A stretch of DNA of 43,192 nucleotides from Victivallales bacterium (GCA_017964325.1 JAGCSE010000110.1:1-43192), one strand, 5' to 3'. Positions 8,161-18,081 are shown, counted from the stretch's first letter. The notes: generated by a model not told the origin, from the sequence alone. Translations and numbers: made by a program.

Positions 8161-10137
8161 TTATTCTTTATAAATCAAATATCCGCGTCCCTCCGTTGTC
8201 TTGGTGGTTGTTTTGAAGCCCCTTCCTGTCCATTCCCAGACGGCATCGGCTGTCGTCGCCGTAGCGGAACCTGCCAGTGACCAGCCTTTTACGGCTGTCG
8301 TTGCGTCACTTCTCACGCCATTCACCGTCAGTGTGCTCAAGCGGTCGGCATCCGACACATAAATCCAATATCCGACATTCGGTTCGACCGTCGCCGCCGT
8401 CATATATGTCTTGCCGTCCAGCTTGTACAGCGGACCAAGCTTCTGCGACAGTTCCTTGCTGCTCTTCGCCGTTAGCGTCATGGGCAGGCCGATGATATTC
8501 CATCCGTCCCGCAGCACGACGTCCGCGCCGTGTCCGCCGATCTTCAGGGTCGCATCCGCTTTGCGAACGGTCAATGAAACTGGCTGGCTGGCGAGAATCT
8601 TCTCATCGCCGTCGCTCTCCGTCCGCATCGTACAGACAGAATTCGTTGAAATCGTCAATCCTCTGCGTGGAAAATCCTGCCATGCGCCTGAATTGTCCAT
8701 GCGGTACATCGCCTTGCCGCCGTCAGGAGCCGTACAATAGACAGTCACGTTCTCCGACACATCCAGAATGTCGCCGTCCACATATTCATCAAGTCCACGC
8801 CATGCCTTCACCGTCGGAACCGCCATCTGCGGCGTCGTCACACTGGCTTCGGCGCTTTCCTCAGCCGTCCCGTCCGCGACGCGCGCCACGGCCGTGATGG
8901 TCGCCGCCGAACTGACGCCCACGGGAGATGAATACGTTTTCTCTGCCGCACCATTTATGCGATAATAGATAGTCGCTCCCGCCGTCTCGCATGTCATTCC
9001 ATAATATAATGTATCTGGCGTGGAACGTCCCTCGTCCAGACTGATGACAGGAGTAGCCGCTATGCAGGTGAACTCGCATGATGCCGTGACTGTAGGCGAA
9101 TAGGGCATCGTGCCGTTGAAGACTTTCGCAATCATCTTGCACGATTTTGTGATCAGCACGGTGTCTCCGTCCTCTGACAGCGAGGGGCTGCTTCCCGTCG
9201 GGACCTTGCCGTCCAGTGTATAGCGCACCACGCATCCGATGCCGTATGCGTTGGAGAAAACCGGGACCTTAAGGGAGCCGGTGAAATCCGTGTCTTCGCC
9301 CGTGTTGATGGCCAGCGTGATTTCGTCGGGCAGCCAGACCGTCGTCCACTGGCTGATTTCGTCATCGACCCATTTGGAGGGAATCATCTCCGCGTCGATC
9401 CACACGCAGTCGTTGAAGAACGGAAGCTTCGCGTTGTATTCCGCAAGATCTTCCTGATACCATTCCGTATCGCCATAATAGTCTGCCTTGTTGGGCTTTA
9501 CAGGACGCCCATCATCATCGTCGTCATCCTTTGTGAAATTCAGGATGATTTCATGGTAGTACGTCCCCGCCTGCGAGCCCTTCGTGGCCTTGCCTGGCGG
9601 AATCACCACTTCGAAGACCTGCCAATCATCCGCACCAGGCGAATAATCGTAGTCCCACCCTTCGTAGTACTGCTCCTCCTCGCCGTCCAACCAGATGGCC
9701 AGCGTGTCACCAAAGCCTGTCGATGTCTTCACCCGCACGCTGAATTTTCCAGGCCCATAGACGCGCAGATATATCCGCGATGAACAGTCGTTTTCCACGC
9801 TGTAGCTCACCAGGCAGCTCGGTCCCTTCTGAACCATGGTATTCTTGTCAAGCTTCGTCTGCAATTTCCATTTGGCCGACTTGGCGCCCGAGCTCTTTAC
9901 ATTATATATAATGTTGCCATCAGCGTCGTAGTTATATTCATACCATGTCTCTCCGTCCTCTTTGTACTTCGTCTTGCTCGCCTCCGCATATTCGAATTTC
10001 AGGAACTCCACGCCGCTTGGATTGTCCAATGCGTTCAGGACATCCGCCCCTGTAATGTCCGCCTTTGCGCAGAAGGCAGCCGTCAGCAGCAACGTCAAAA
10101 GCCCTGCAAACACCTTTTCTTTGTAAAATCTGCTCAT
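8161..10137 (-). CDS. Secreted protein with chitobiase-C-like repeats and shared C-terminal domain
   Basis: 658 residues from the ATG at 10137, which has GGGAAC nine bases upstream; a TTG two codons earlier is a weaker start. The signal peptide covers about residues 1-27. Residues 28-300 look like a beta-rich, lectin-like region. Between about 300 and 500 there are units resembling the CHB_HEX_C (chitobiase/beta-hexosaminidase C-terminal) fold: YTLDGKVPT, then IYYRINGAAEKTYSSP, then a third near AMYRMDNSGAWQ. These are usually carbohydrate-associated beta modules. The last about 120 residues start with RDGWNIIGLP and end with GRGYLIYKE, matching the pattern at the end of the 964-residue protein at 922-3816. 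No catalytic domain is visible. Probably an exported, possibly surface-bound, binding protein. Confidence 0.83.
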   Translation of the reverse strand: MSRFYKEKVFAGLLTLLLTAAFCAKADITGADVLNALDNPSGVEFLKFEYAEASKTKYKEDGETWYEYNYDADGNIIYNVKSSGAKSAKWKLQTKLDKNTMVQKGPSCLVSYSVENDCSSRIYLRVYGPGKFSVRVKTSTGFGDTLAIWLDGEEEQYYEGWDYDYSPGADDWQVFEVVIPPGKATKGSQAGTYYHEIILNFTKDDDDDDGRPVKPNKADYYGDTEWYQEDLAEYNAKLPFFNDCVWIDAEMIPSKWVDDEISQWTTVWLPDEITLAINTGEDTDFTGSLKVPVFSNAYGIGCVVRYTLDGKVPTGSSPSLSEDGDTVLITKSCKMIAKVFNGTMPYSPTVTASCEFTCIAATPVISLDEGRSTPDTLYYGMTCETAGATIYYRINGAAEKTYSSPVGVSSAATITAVARVADGTAEESAEASVTTPQMAVPTVKAWRGLDEYVDGDILDVSENVTVYCTAPDGGKAMYRMDNSGAWQDFPRRGLTISTNSVCTMRTESDGDEKILASQPVSLTVRKADATLKIGGHGADVVLRDGWNIIGLPMTLTAKSSKELSQKLGPLYKLDGKTYMTAATVEPNVGYWIYVSDADRLSTLTVNGVRSDATTAVKGWSLAGSATATTADAVWEWTGRGFKTTTKTTEGRGYLIYKE

Positions 10138-10173
10138 TTTCAATGTTCCCGTATGTCGTTTGCCTTTTATTAC

Positions 10174-10200
10174 ACTATATTATATAATATATAGCGTCAA
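10174..10200 (-). promoter_or_regulatory. Candidate promoter for the chitobiase-C-like protein gene
   Basis: On the minus strand TTGACG, 15 bases, TATAGT; an alternative -10, TAGTGT, lies 17 bases from the -35. It is 37 bases before the start at 10137, in a very AT-rich stretch. Confidence 0.42.
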
Positions 10201-10314
10201 TGACCATTGCAAAATACATCCACTGCCAAACTGGACATATTTCGCCTTGTGTCAATAAACGCCGACAACCGTCATTGTATTTTAACAACAGACATCATTT
10301 TTCAGGAGAACACC

Positions 10315-10962
10315 ATGTACATCGGTCGTATCGTCGCCATCGCCAGAACAAAAGACAACCGCGGAGCCGCCCTCTATCGCGTCTCCTCCCGCTCATTCCC
10401 AAACCGCATGGCCAAAACGCTTGCAAACGCCGTCGCCATCGTCCCCAAACCAGGCTTTGAAAACGACATCCAGAAGAACCCCTACATCGCATACGACTGC
10501 CTCCGCCTCGCCAACGGCTACGCCATCGTGACGAATGGCTCCCAGACCGATCCCATCGCCGAAAAAATCGCCTCCGGCATGTCGCCGCGGGACGCCCTCG
10601 CATACGTCATGCTCTCCATGGACTACGAGCATGACTCGCTGGACACCCCCCGCATCTCCGCCGTCGTAACACCTGACGGTTCAAAAGGCTGGCTTGCAAT
10701 CGTCCGCAAAGACGCCCTGCTCGTCCGCGAATTCGCCCTGAAGCCCGGCGAAGCCTACTATGTCGCGACTTACGAAAAGAACCGCCCTGCAGATGACCAA
10801 AACGAACCGAATTTCACGCCCATGACCGCCGCTGACGCCTGCGATTTCATCCTCGGCACAAAAGGCGGCGTATTCGCAGATTTCGAGAAACCCGTCACCG
10901 CCGTCTGCGCCGTCGCCAACGCCGACGGCTCCTTCGAAACCGCCACCAAAGACTTTGCATGA
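10315..10962 (+). CDS. purO: IMP cyclohydrolase, archaeal PurO type
   Basis: 215 residues from the ATG at 10315, with AGGAGAA just before it; the longer upstream frame is rejected. The start MYIGRIVAIARTKDNRGAAL and the RVSSRSFPNR segment are hallmarks of the PurO family (PF07826 as I recall it). Length is typical. PurO catalyses the last step of purine synthesis, closing FAICAR to IMP in the cytoplasm. It replaces the cyclohydrolase half of PurH. It is widespread in archaea and found in a minority of bacteria. No purine genes flank it here; it diverges from a secreted-protein gene and is followed by its own terminator, so it is probably a single-gene unit. The assignment rests on recognising the N-terminal motif and overall pattern. 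Confidence 0.85.
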   Translation: MYIGRIVAIARTKDNRGAALYRVSSRSFPNRMAKTLANAVAIVPKPGFENDIQKNPYIAYDCLRLANGYAIVTNGSQTDPIAEKIASGMSPRDALAYVMLSMDYEHDSLDTPRISAVVTPDGSKGWLAIVRKDALLVREFALKPGEAYYVATYEKNRPADDQNEPNFTPMTAADACDFILGTKGGVFADFEKPVTAVCAVANADGSFETATKDFA

Positions 10963-10964
10963 AG

Positions 10965-11017
10965 ATGCGCAAGCTCCGTCTTGCGCATGAAGCCGCGTGT
11001 TAAGCACGCGGCTTTTT
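10965..11017 (+). terminator. Tandem hairpins, the second a rho-independent terminator
   Basis: First hairpin ATGCGCAAG / CTTGCGCAT (10965-10988, 6-base loop) starts 3 bases after the purO stop. The second, GCCGCGTG / CACGCGGC (10992-11012, 5-base loop), is followed by five T (11013-11017). The second ends about 50 bases before the next gene. Confidence 0.85.
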
Positions 11018-11066
11018 CCAAAAACATCCTTCCTTAAAACACAAAAAACAGAACAATTCGCCCGAC

Positions 11067-14000
11067 ATGAAAATCCCACGCCTTCCAATTTTCGCCCTCT
11101 TCCTGTCTTCGGCTCTCATCATCCATGCCGCCACGCTTCAAAACGGGCAGGCTTCATGGGACTTCTCCGACTCAGGCGAACTGAAATCCGTCAAATCCAA
11201 CGGCGCGACAATTACCCTTACGCCATCGCAAGATGCTTCCATCTGGACACTTGTCCTCCGTGACAAGCAGGGCCGCATCGAAACGCTGACCACCCATAGT
11301 TCATCTGAAAAACCGTCCATCAGCCAGCAAGGCCAAAATTTGACCATCACTTGGCAGCACGTCAAAGGCCGTCAAATCAATGCAGACTTGACGGTCACTC
11401 TAACCGCCGCCCTCCGCGCCAACGGCGCGACTGCTTGGACTGCCTCCGTCTCAGGGCAAGCCAACGCCTTCCTTTGGAACTTCGCCGCTCCCGTCGCCTC
11501 CGGGCTCGCATCGTCAGGAGACCAAGCCTTGGCCATCCCCGAACAAGGCGGCAAATTCGTCAAAAATCCAACCGCCGCCGATTTCCAATGCGACCTTCTT
11601 TATCCGTATCCTGCTTCCATGCAATTTCTTGCATACTGGCAGCAACCAGAGAAAACCGCTGATGAGGCCGCTTCATGGCATCCCGCCACGCCACAGGCCA
11701 ACGGCCTGCTCATTTATGCGGAGGACGCCGCTTGTTCCTTGAAAAAACTTGCCGCCCGCGGCGATGGCAAGGCTCTGTCCATATCCATTCAACAACTTCC
11801 CCCCATTTCTGCAAAGGATTGGAATGCAGCACCCAACGTCATCAACTACAAATCCTCCTATCCCGTCGTTGTCGCCCCCTTCCAAGGCGACTGCCTAAAC
11901 GCTGCCGCCATCTACCGCCAGTGGGCCCTCCAGCATTTTGCAAAACAAGCACAGATTTCTTCTTCACTCCGCGACCTTCCCGCCATTATCACATCCCAAT
12001 ACGAACCCGCAACCGTCATCTCCCATTGGTTTGCCACCCACAAATGGCTCAACCTCCCCCTCCTTTCCCTATACCATAATTATACAATCGCCCCCCACGC
12101 CGCCGAACCGCCGCAAATCTTCCCGCTTGACCCGTATTTTCCAATCGCCGTCCAATATGCACAAGATTTTGACGTGACCGTCGCCCCCTGCCTTCAAGCC
12201 CGCAAGTTGCAGACCGACTCCGCCAACGCCCCCGCCATTGCAGACAAACAAGCCGTAATGGCCTCCGACGGCACCCCCTGCCTCAAGACCTCCCTGAACC
12301 TCTATTCCATGATGGACGCCTGCCCCGTCGCAGACGAATGGCGAACCATGCTCACACAAAACGCACATCATCTTGTCGATGAACAACGCGTTTCAGCACT
12401 TTTACTGGAAGAGCTTCTTGCGCCGTCACTTGCATGCTATAATCCTGCGCATAGCCATGCCCTCCACGGCGGTTCGGACACCATCGCCGCCCTGCAAAAC
12501 GCCCTCCGCGCCATCCGCAAAAACCATCCGTCTGCGGGACTTGTCGCCACGGAAACGTCCGAATGTCTCGTCGGCACTGTCGATGCCTTCGCCACGCCCC
12601 TTTGCGAAACGACACCAGACATGTCGCCAGCCCCCCTGTTTGACGCCGTCTATCACGGCCATTGCCTCCTTGTCGGCGCAAATGCAGATTTCACCGCCGA
12701 TCCAGATGTCTTCTCACGCCAGCTCGCCGCCGCCATCGCAAACGGACACCGCCCTGCCTTCACCAATGACTTGGAAAAAGCGCCTGCCGAAAACGACCGC
12801 AACGCCATTCTGGCTCGAAATGCCGTCCAAGCCTTCGACAAACTGCTCGCCATGAATCTGACGGACCTCGCGCCACTCCCCGTCTCACTGCGCCCGCTCA
12901 AATCCGAGCTCCCATCCCATCCAATTGACATTCAAATTGATGCGAAATCGCCAACCGTGCGTGCGATTGCATACGCCAATGACAAGACCGCCGCCCTTTT
13001 AATAGTCAATTTCACAGACACGGCGCAAAAGCTCCAAATTACGACGAATCCCGTACTGCCCATCGCCTCCGTCGCCACCTGGCCTCCCGTCGCCAACATA
13101 GACAAGGCATCGTCCATCAATCTTGAACTGCCCGCCAACAATGTCCAACTTGTCGCATTCTCCATGGAAGCCAATTGGAAGCCCTTTGAGCAGGCCAAAC
13201 CTGCCCCTGCAAAAGACGTCGAACTGTTCTTCGCGGACAAGGAAAGCATGTACTTCCCATTCAAAGACGGCGCAACCGACACGGAATTATGGAGTTGTGA
13301 AGACGGCATCATCGCCCGCAACGCCAAGAAGATGAACGGACTCATGTCCATTACCTCCGAATTCAAGTCCGTCGGCATCCGCAAGGGTCCCTTCTACAGC
13401 AATCCTCCAGGCGAAGAGGCCGTCGGCGTCTCGCTCCCGCGCGACCATGACACGCAGCCTTTCGCCGTCATCCGCAAGCTCCCCTTCACGCTGGACAACA
13501 AGCCGAATGTCTTCACCATGCTTGCTGACGACCACTGCATCCTGCTCCACGGCCTCATCATCAAAAAAGCGAAATTCAACGCCCCACGTCCAGGCGTGTT
13601 CGTCGCACGCATCTGCACGGACAAAGAGAAAAAAGCTGGCGATGTCCAGATCTTCACATCGCAAGATGCTTTGAACAAGGCATTTGAAGAAGAAAAGTTC
13701 ATTGCGGCATTCTCGTTGGGGTTCGCCGAACTCGATGAATTGACCCTTACGGAAGCCATCAATTTCAATGAATACACCCAAAAGAACTCAGATGAACTCT
13801 CAACCACTTGGGAGGATTTCTCCGCCGCTCCAACTATGGAAAAACTCGGCTTCCTCACCCAAGCCGCCTACAATTGGCTCGAAAAGGCCAAATCATGCCC
13901 CGAACTGTTCGCCATGGGCGCTCCGGGCTACCGCCTCCTCAAGCAAGTCCAATGCCTCGCCCGCGCCGCCGTCACCTACCATGACCACATGGACATCTCA

Positions 14001-15278
14001 TTCATCGCGCCATATACCGACTGGCTCTTCCCAGGCGTCCAAACCCATGTTGCCATCGCCTACACGCAAGCCCCACAGGCGGAAAAACTCCTTCCCAAAA
14101 CGAAACTTATGGCTTTGGGTGTTCCAACGGACAACGACATGGATTTCCAACCCATCATTAATAAAGAAGACGATTTCTACCCTGGATATAAAATTACATT
14201 GAAAACTGACGCTGTCTGCGACTCGTTGCTGACTGTAGCCGCGTGCCTCCCTGTCACCATCAATGAATCTGAACTCTATATCATTGATTTAGCATGGTTT
14301 ACGCCACTGAAATCACCTCACAAGGTCATCCCCATGCCATACGCGACCATCTCGCGCCCAGGCTATCCTTCGGCTATCCCCTTCATCCTCTTCAATATGC
14401 AGAACAACGAAGCATCCATCCAAATGAAAGCACAGGCTCCCGACGGATGGCGCATCGCAGCCGAACCGCAAATCGCCAAAGTCGATGCACTGGCAAACAA
14501 TTCTGAAGGCTATTTCACCGTCAACCTACCGCAAAATGCTCCAGAAGGTCAGTTTAAAATACCTGTCACAGGCGAACTTGCAAATGCTCCACTGACCGCC
14601 AAAACTGCCGCCATCCATCTTGATATACTCAATCCAGTTCAGCCTGTCGCCCAGCATGCTGCCACTGAAGAAAAAACTCCAATGGTCACAAACCGCAACC
14701 TGCTCGTCGGCCTCTATGCGGCGAAAGGCGAACAAATCAGCATCGAAATGAAGAACGACTCCAACAATACCGTCGTCTGGAAATTTTACAACCGCAAATT
14801 GGAAGCCGCCCGCCAAGGCGAAATAAAAGCAAATGACAAAGTTAAATTCAGCCTCACCGCCTCCAATGACGCAGATTTCTTCATTGAACTCCTTTCCGCC
14901 GGTATCTCCGTCACAGGCACCGCCGCCGTCACGTCCTCCACCCACGCCCTCTCCCAACGCGCTTCCGCCGCCACACCAATGTTCGTAAGTGAAGATCGAC
15001 TCAACCGTGCCTTCTTTGTCCCGAACAACGCCAAGTTATTCTCGCTGAACATGGAAGACCAGCCAGCCAATGCCTCCGTGACGTTGCTCTCTCCAACGGG
15101 ACGCAAATTCGAGATGGGTTCTGCACGCCAATTGACCGTCACGCCAAAGGCTGATGAACTCGGCAAACCATGGAAACTGGAAATCAAAAACGCCCTCAAT
15201 GCCCGCTTCTGGCTTGCGGGCGATGCCATCCCATGGCTGGCAACCTCCACCGACACCGTTTTGAAATTAAAAGAATAA
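11067..15278 (+). CDS. Large exported glycosidase-like protein (DUF6259-type)
   Basis: 1403 residues with a signal peptide (about 1-22), so it is exported. The first 250 residues look like a beta-sandwich of the galactose-mutarotase type seen in front of glycosidase barrels. Around residues 265-300, PVVVAPFQGDCLNAAAIYRQW is typical of DUF6259-like putative glycosidases, in which a TIM barrel follows (about 300-640). The rest (about 650-1400) is beta-rich with several Ig-like or accessory modules. No proven catalytic Asp/Glu pair is identified. It lies 38 bases before the alpha-mannosidase gene on the same strand, suggesting joint expression and a role in glycan breakdown. No clear ribosome-binding site is seen before 11067, so translation may start weakly. 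Family call moderate; glycoside hydrolase activity is inferred. Confidence 0.72.
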   Translation: MKIPRLPIFALFLSSALIIHAATLQNGQASWDFSDSGELKSVKSNGATITLTPSQDASIWTLVLRDKQGRIETLTTHSSSEKPSISQQGQNLTITWQHVKGRQINADLTVTLTAALRANGATAWTASVSGQANAFLWNFAAPVASGLASSGDQALAIPEQGGKFVKNPTAADFQCDLLYPYPASMQFLAYWQQPEKTADEAASWHPATPQANGLLIYAEDAACSLKKLAARGDGKALSISIQQLPPISAKDWNAAPNVINYKSSYPVVVAPFQGDCLNAAAIYRQWALQHFAKQAQISSSLRDLPAIITSQYEPATVISHWFATHKWLNLPLLSLYHNYTIAPHAAEPPQIFPLDPYFPIAVQYAQDFDVTVAPCLQARKLQTDSANAPAIADKQAVMASDGTPCLKTSLNLYSMMDACPVADEWRTMLTQNAHHLVDEQRVSALLLEELLAPSLACYNPAHSHALHGGSDTIAALQNALRAIRKNHPSAGLVATETSECLVGTVDAFATPLCETTPDMSPAPLFDAVYHGHCLLVGANADFTADPDVFSRQLAAAIANGHRPAFTNDLEKAPAENDRNAILARNAVQAFDKLLAMNLTDLAPLPVSLRPLKSELPSHPIDIQIDAKSPTVRAIAYANDKTAALLIVNFTDTAQKLQITTNPVLPIASVATWPPVANIDKASSINLELPANNVQLVAFSMEANWKPFEQAKPAPAKDVELFFADKESMYFPFKDGATDTELWSCEDGIIARNAKKMNGLMSITSEFKSVGIRKGPFYSNPPGEEAVGVSLPRDHDTQPFAVIRKLPFTLDNKPNVFTMLADDHCILLHGLIIKKAKFNAPRPGVFVARICTDKEKKAGDVQIFTSQDALNKAFEEEKFIAAFSLGFAELDELTLTEAINFNEYTQKNSDELSTTWEDFSAAPTMEKLGFLTQAAYNWLEKAKSCPELFAMGAPGYRLLKQVQCLARAAVTYHDHMDISFIAPYTDWLFPGVQTHVAIAYTQAPQAEKLLPKTKLMALGVPTDNDMDFQPIINKEDDFYPGYKITLKTDAVCDSLLTVAACLPVTINESELYIIDLAWFTPLKSPHKVIPMPYATISRPGYPSAIPFILFNMQNNEASIQMKAQAPDGWRIAAEPQIAKVDALANNSEGYFTVNLPQNAPEGQFKIPVTGELANAPLTAKTAAIHLDILNPVQPVAQHAATEEKTPMVTNRNLLVGLYAAKGEQISIEMKNDSNNTVVWKFYNRKLEAARQGEIKANDKVKFSLTASNDADFFIELLSAGISVTGTAAVTSSTHALSQRASAATPMFVSEDRLNRAFFVPNNAKLFSLNMEDQPANASVTLLSPTGRKFEMGSARQLTVTPKADELGKPWKLEIKNALNARFWLAGDAIPWLATSTDTVLKLKE

Positions 15279-15316
15279 TCCATCCTATTATTTCACCCTC
15301 TTTCAAAGGACACAAC

Positions 15317-18004
15317 ATGGCCAACGCACACTACATCTCCGGAACCCATTGGGACCGCGAATGGTACCGTACTTTCCAGGAGTATCGCCTCCTTTTCGTC
15401 AAGCTGGTTGACGGGCTGCTGGACCTCATGGAGAACAACCCTGATTTCAAATATTTCCATTTCGACGGGCAGACCACCGTCCCGCCCGACTACATCGAAA
15501 TGCGCCCCGAAAACAAAGAGCGCCTCCAAAAGCTCATCAAAGACGGACGCATTCTCGTCGGCCCATGGTTCACCATGCCTGATCTGTTCTGCCCAGGCGC
15601 AGAGGCTCTTGTCCGCAACCTATTGACAGGCAAGCGAATAGCGAATGAATGGGGTGTCGAGCCCATGAACGTCGCCTATACGTGCGACATGTTCGGCCAT
15701 CCCTCCCAGATGCCGCAGATATACAAAGGCTTCAACCTCCCCTACTGCGTTCTCGGCCGCGGCACAAACGAGTTCGACACGCCCGCCTTCTTCAATTGGC
15801 GCGCCCCCGACGGCACGGATGTCTTTACATTCAAATTGCAGGACAAGATCGGCTACGGCGCATTCGTCGGAGCACGCCGCATCTTCGAAGCGGGAGACGG
15901 CGACATCGAAAAGGCGCGCGCAACGCTGAAGGAATACATCGAGCATGAAATCAACCGCACGAACGGCGACGTCCTCTGTCTCATCGACGCCATTGACCAC
16001 ATGCATCCCGCCGCCGACGCACCGAAATACGTAAAAGAGGCGGAAGCCGCATGGCCCGGCCTCCACGTCGAACATTCCACGCTGCCCGCCTTCTTCAAGG
16101 AGGCCGAAGCCACCGCCCATGACGTGCCGGTCCGCCAACGCGAACTCCGTGATCCCGCGCGCTACCGCCACGGCTATCTCTGGCTCATTCCGAACTGCGT
16201 CTCGTCGCGCGCACGCATGAAACAGGCCAACGACGAATCGCAGGCCTTCCTCGAACTCCAGGCCGAGCCCCTCCTCGCCATCGCATACGACAAAGGCCTC
16301 GAACCAGCCCCGAAGATGATGCTCAACATCGCCTGGCAGACGCTCCTGACAAACCACGCCCACGATTCCATCTGCGGTTGCTCCATCGACCAAGTCCACC
16401 GCGACATGATGTACCGCTTCGACCAAGTCCGCCAGCTCGCCAAACAGCTCCGCAACCAATCCTTCGGCGACCTTACCGCACTCTGCAAAGATCTTGCGAA
16501 AGAGCCGAACGAGTTCACCGTCACCGTCGCCAACACGCTGCCGCAGAGCCGCAAAGGCCCCGCCATCGTCACCATCGACTTCCCACATGACTGGCCCAAC
16601 AAATACCACGACGCCTTCCGCTCACAGGCATACAATGCCTTCCTGCTCGAAGATTGCGACGGCAAACCGCTTGAATACCAGATACTTGACATCCAGCCTG
16701 AATTCGGCGAACGCTCCCAGTATCTCGCCCTTGGCTGGAGCGAAAATTCACAGGGCGGCCAGCGCTACACGGTCGCCGTCGATATCGATCTGCCCGCCCT
16801 CGGCTTCAACTCCTTCCTCGTCAAGCCCGCCCCCATGCTTCACCGCCCCGTCGGCTCCCTCCGCACGGCCCCCAACGCGGCCGCGAACGAATTCCTCAAG
16901 GTCACCGTCGAATCCAACGGCACGCTTACCATGCTCGACAAGACGACGGGCAATGTCTATCATGATCTTCTCACCTTCGAAGACCGCTCCGAAATCGGTG
17001 ACGGTTGGTTTCATGGCCAGACGATGTCCGATGAAATCGCCCTCTCGACCGGCTCTCCCTGCCAGATTTCCGTCGTCCACGACGGCCCGCAGTGCGTCAC
17101 GTTCCGCATCCAGACCAAGATGAACCTCCCCAAACGCTACAACTGGCATACGGAGCATCGTTCAGATGTGCGCGAAGACCTTCTCGTCGTGTCACTTGTG
17201 ACGTTGCGCAATCATGCGAAGTCCGTCGAGGTCGAAACGACCGTCCACAACACGATCGAAGACCATCGCTTCCGCGTCCTCTGCCCGTCCGGCGCGAAAA
17301 ACGCGAAGACATGGTTCGCCCATCATCCGTTCGACTTCACGGAACGCGCCATCGCCATCAATCCCGAAACGCGCGATTGGTCAGAGATGGAACTGCCTGA
17401 AAAACCGTTCCTTAACATTCAGGCTGTCGGCGACGGCAAGCAAGGCTTGGCCTTCATTTCCGCCGGCGGCATGCACGAAGGCGGTGTCGTCGATGACGAA
17501 CTGCGCACAATCCAGACCACGCTCTTCCGCTCCTATCGCCGCACAGTCAATACGCCCGGCGAAAAGGACGGACTCGAACTCGCGGATTTGACGTTCCGCT
17601 ACAACCTTCGCCCATACGCAGGCGAACTGCCCGCGGCGGACCTTTGCCGCGAAATGCTGACGCTCCATGCGCCGTTGACCTCCCGCTTCTCAGGCAAGAC
17701 GAAATCCGGTTATCCGCGTCTCACGGGCGAACTCTCTCCAAAGCAGTCATTTATGGAAATGCTTGACAACAAGCTCGTCTTCTCGGCCTTCAAGCCCGCA
17801 GAAGATGGCGACGGCCAGATTCTCCGCCTCTGGAACCCCACGGGCGAGACGCTCTCCGAACGCATCCACCTCTGGAAGAAACCCGCCTCCGTCCAGCCCG
17901 TCAAGCTCGATGAAACCGCAGATGGCGACGCCGTCACGCCCGCTGAAGACATCATCACCGTCACGGCCGGCCCGCACAAGATCGTGAGCATACGCATTCA
18001 CTAA
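15317..18004 (+). CDS. Alpha-mannosidase, glycoside hydrolase family 38
   Basis: 895 residues from the ATG at 15317 (AAAGGA upstream); a longer frame starting inside the previous gene is rejected. The GH38 catalytic domain starts at once with H11-W-D13-R-E-W. Y-T-C-D124-M-F-G-H carries the expected nucleophile Asp124. N-H-A-H349-D-S holds a further metal His. These match the Zn ligands and nucleophile of the family. The C-terminal half is beta-rich as in GH38. There is no signal peptide, so the enzyme is cytoplasmic. Overall it is closest in style to bacterial MngB-like (mannosylglycerate hydrolase) enzymes, but the substrate cannot be fixed. Probably co-transcribed with the glycosidase-like gene just upstream: one acts outside, the other on imported oligosaccharides. 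Confidence 0.93.
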   Translation: MANAHYISGTHWDREWYRTFQEYRLLFVKLVDGLLDLMENNPDFKYFHFDGQTTVPPDYIEMRPENKERLQKLIKDGRILVGPWFTMPDLFCPGAEALVRNLLTGKRIANEWGVEPMNVAYTCDMFGHPSQMPQIYKGFNLPYCVLGRGTNEFDTPAFFNWRAPDGTDVFTFKLQDKIGYGAFVGARRIFEAGDGDIEKARATLKEYIEHEINRTNGDVLCLIDAIDHMHPAADAPKYVKEAEAAWPGLHVEHSTLPAFFKEAEATAHDVPVRQRELRDPARYRHGYLWLIPNCVSSRARMKQANDESQAFLELQAEPLLAIAYDKGLEPAPKMMLNIAWQTLLTNHAHDSICGCSIDQVHRDMMYRFDQVRQLAKQLRNQSFGDLTALCKDLAKEPNEFTVTVANTLPQSRKGPAIVTIDFPHDWPNKYHDAFRSQAYNAFLLEDCDGKPLEYQILDIQPEFGERSQYLALGWSENSQGGQRYTVAVDIDLPALGFNSFLVKPAPMLHRPVGSLRTAPNAAANEFLKVTVESNGTLTMLDKTTGNVYHDLLTFEDRSEIGDGWFHGQTMSDEIALSTGSPCQISVVHDGPQCVTFRIQTKMNLPKRYNWHTEHRSDVREDLLVVSLVTLRNHAKSVEVETTVHNTIEDHRFRVLCPSGAKNAKTWFAHHPFDFTERAIAINPETRDWSEMELPEKPFLNIQAVGDGKQGLAFISAGGMHEGGVVDDELRTIQTTLFRSYRRTVNTPGEKDGLELADLTFRYNLRPYAGELPAADLCREMLTLHAPLTSRFSGKTKSGYPRLTGELSPKQSFMEMLDNKLVFSAFKPAEDGDGQILRLWNPTGETLSERIHLWKKPASVQPVKLDETADGDAVTPAEDIITVTAGPHKIVSIRIH

Positions 18005-18015
18005 GAGCTAAGACA
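18002..18015. repeat. Two heptamer units starting at a stop codon
   Basis: TAAGAGC TAAGACA; the first three bases are the alpha-mannosidase stop codon. Minimal example of the stop-associated period-7 pattern. Confidence 0.4.
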
Positions 18016-18026
18016 TTGCATTCAAA

Positions 18027-18060
18027 GCGCCTCTGGAGATTTCCAGAGGCGCATTTTTTT
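18027..18060 (+). terminator. Rho-independent terminator after the alpha-mannosidase gene
   Basis: GCGCCTCTGG, a 6-base loop, CCAGAGGCGC, one A, then seven T. Lies between convergent genes; the opposite side has only three A, so it serves mainly the plus strand. Confidence 0.92.
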
Positions 18061-18081
18061 GCCGTTCCCCACCACTGACCG

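Noticed and set aside
15620..16609. 329-codon minus-strand ORF inside the alpha-mannosidase gene
   Set aside because: The opposite strand encodes all GH38 catalytic motifs.
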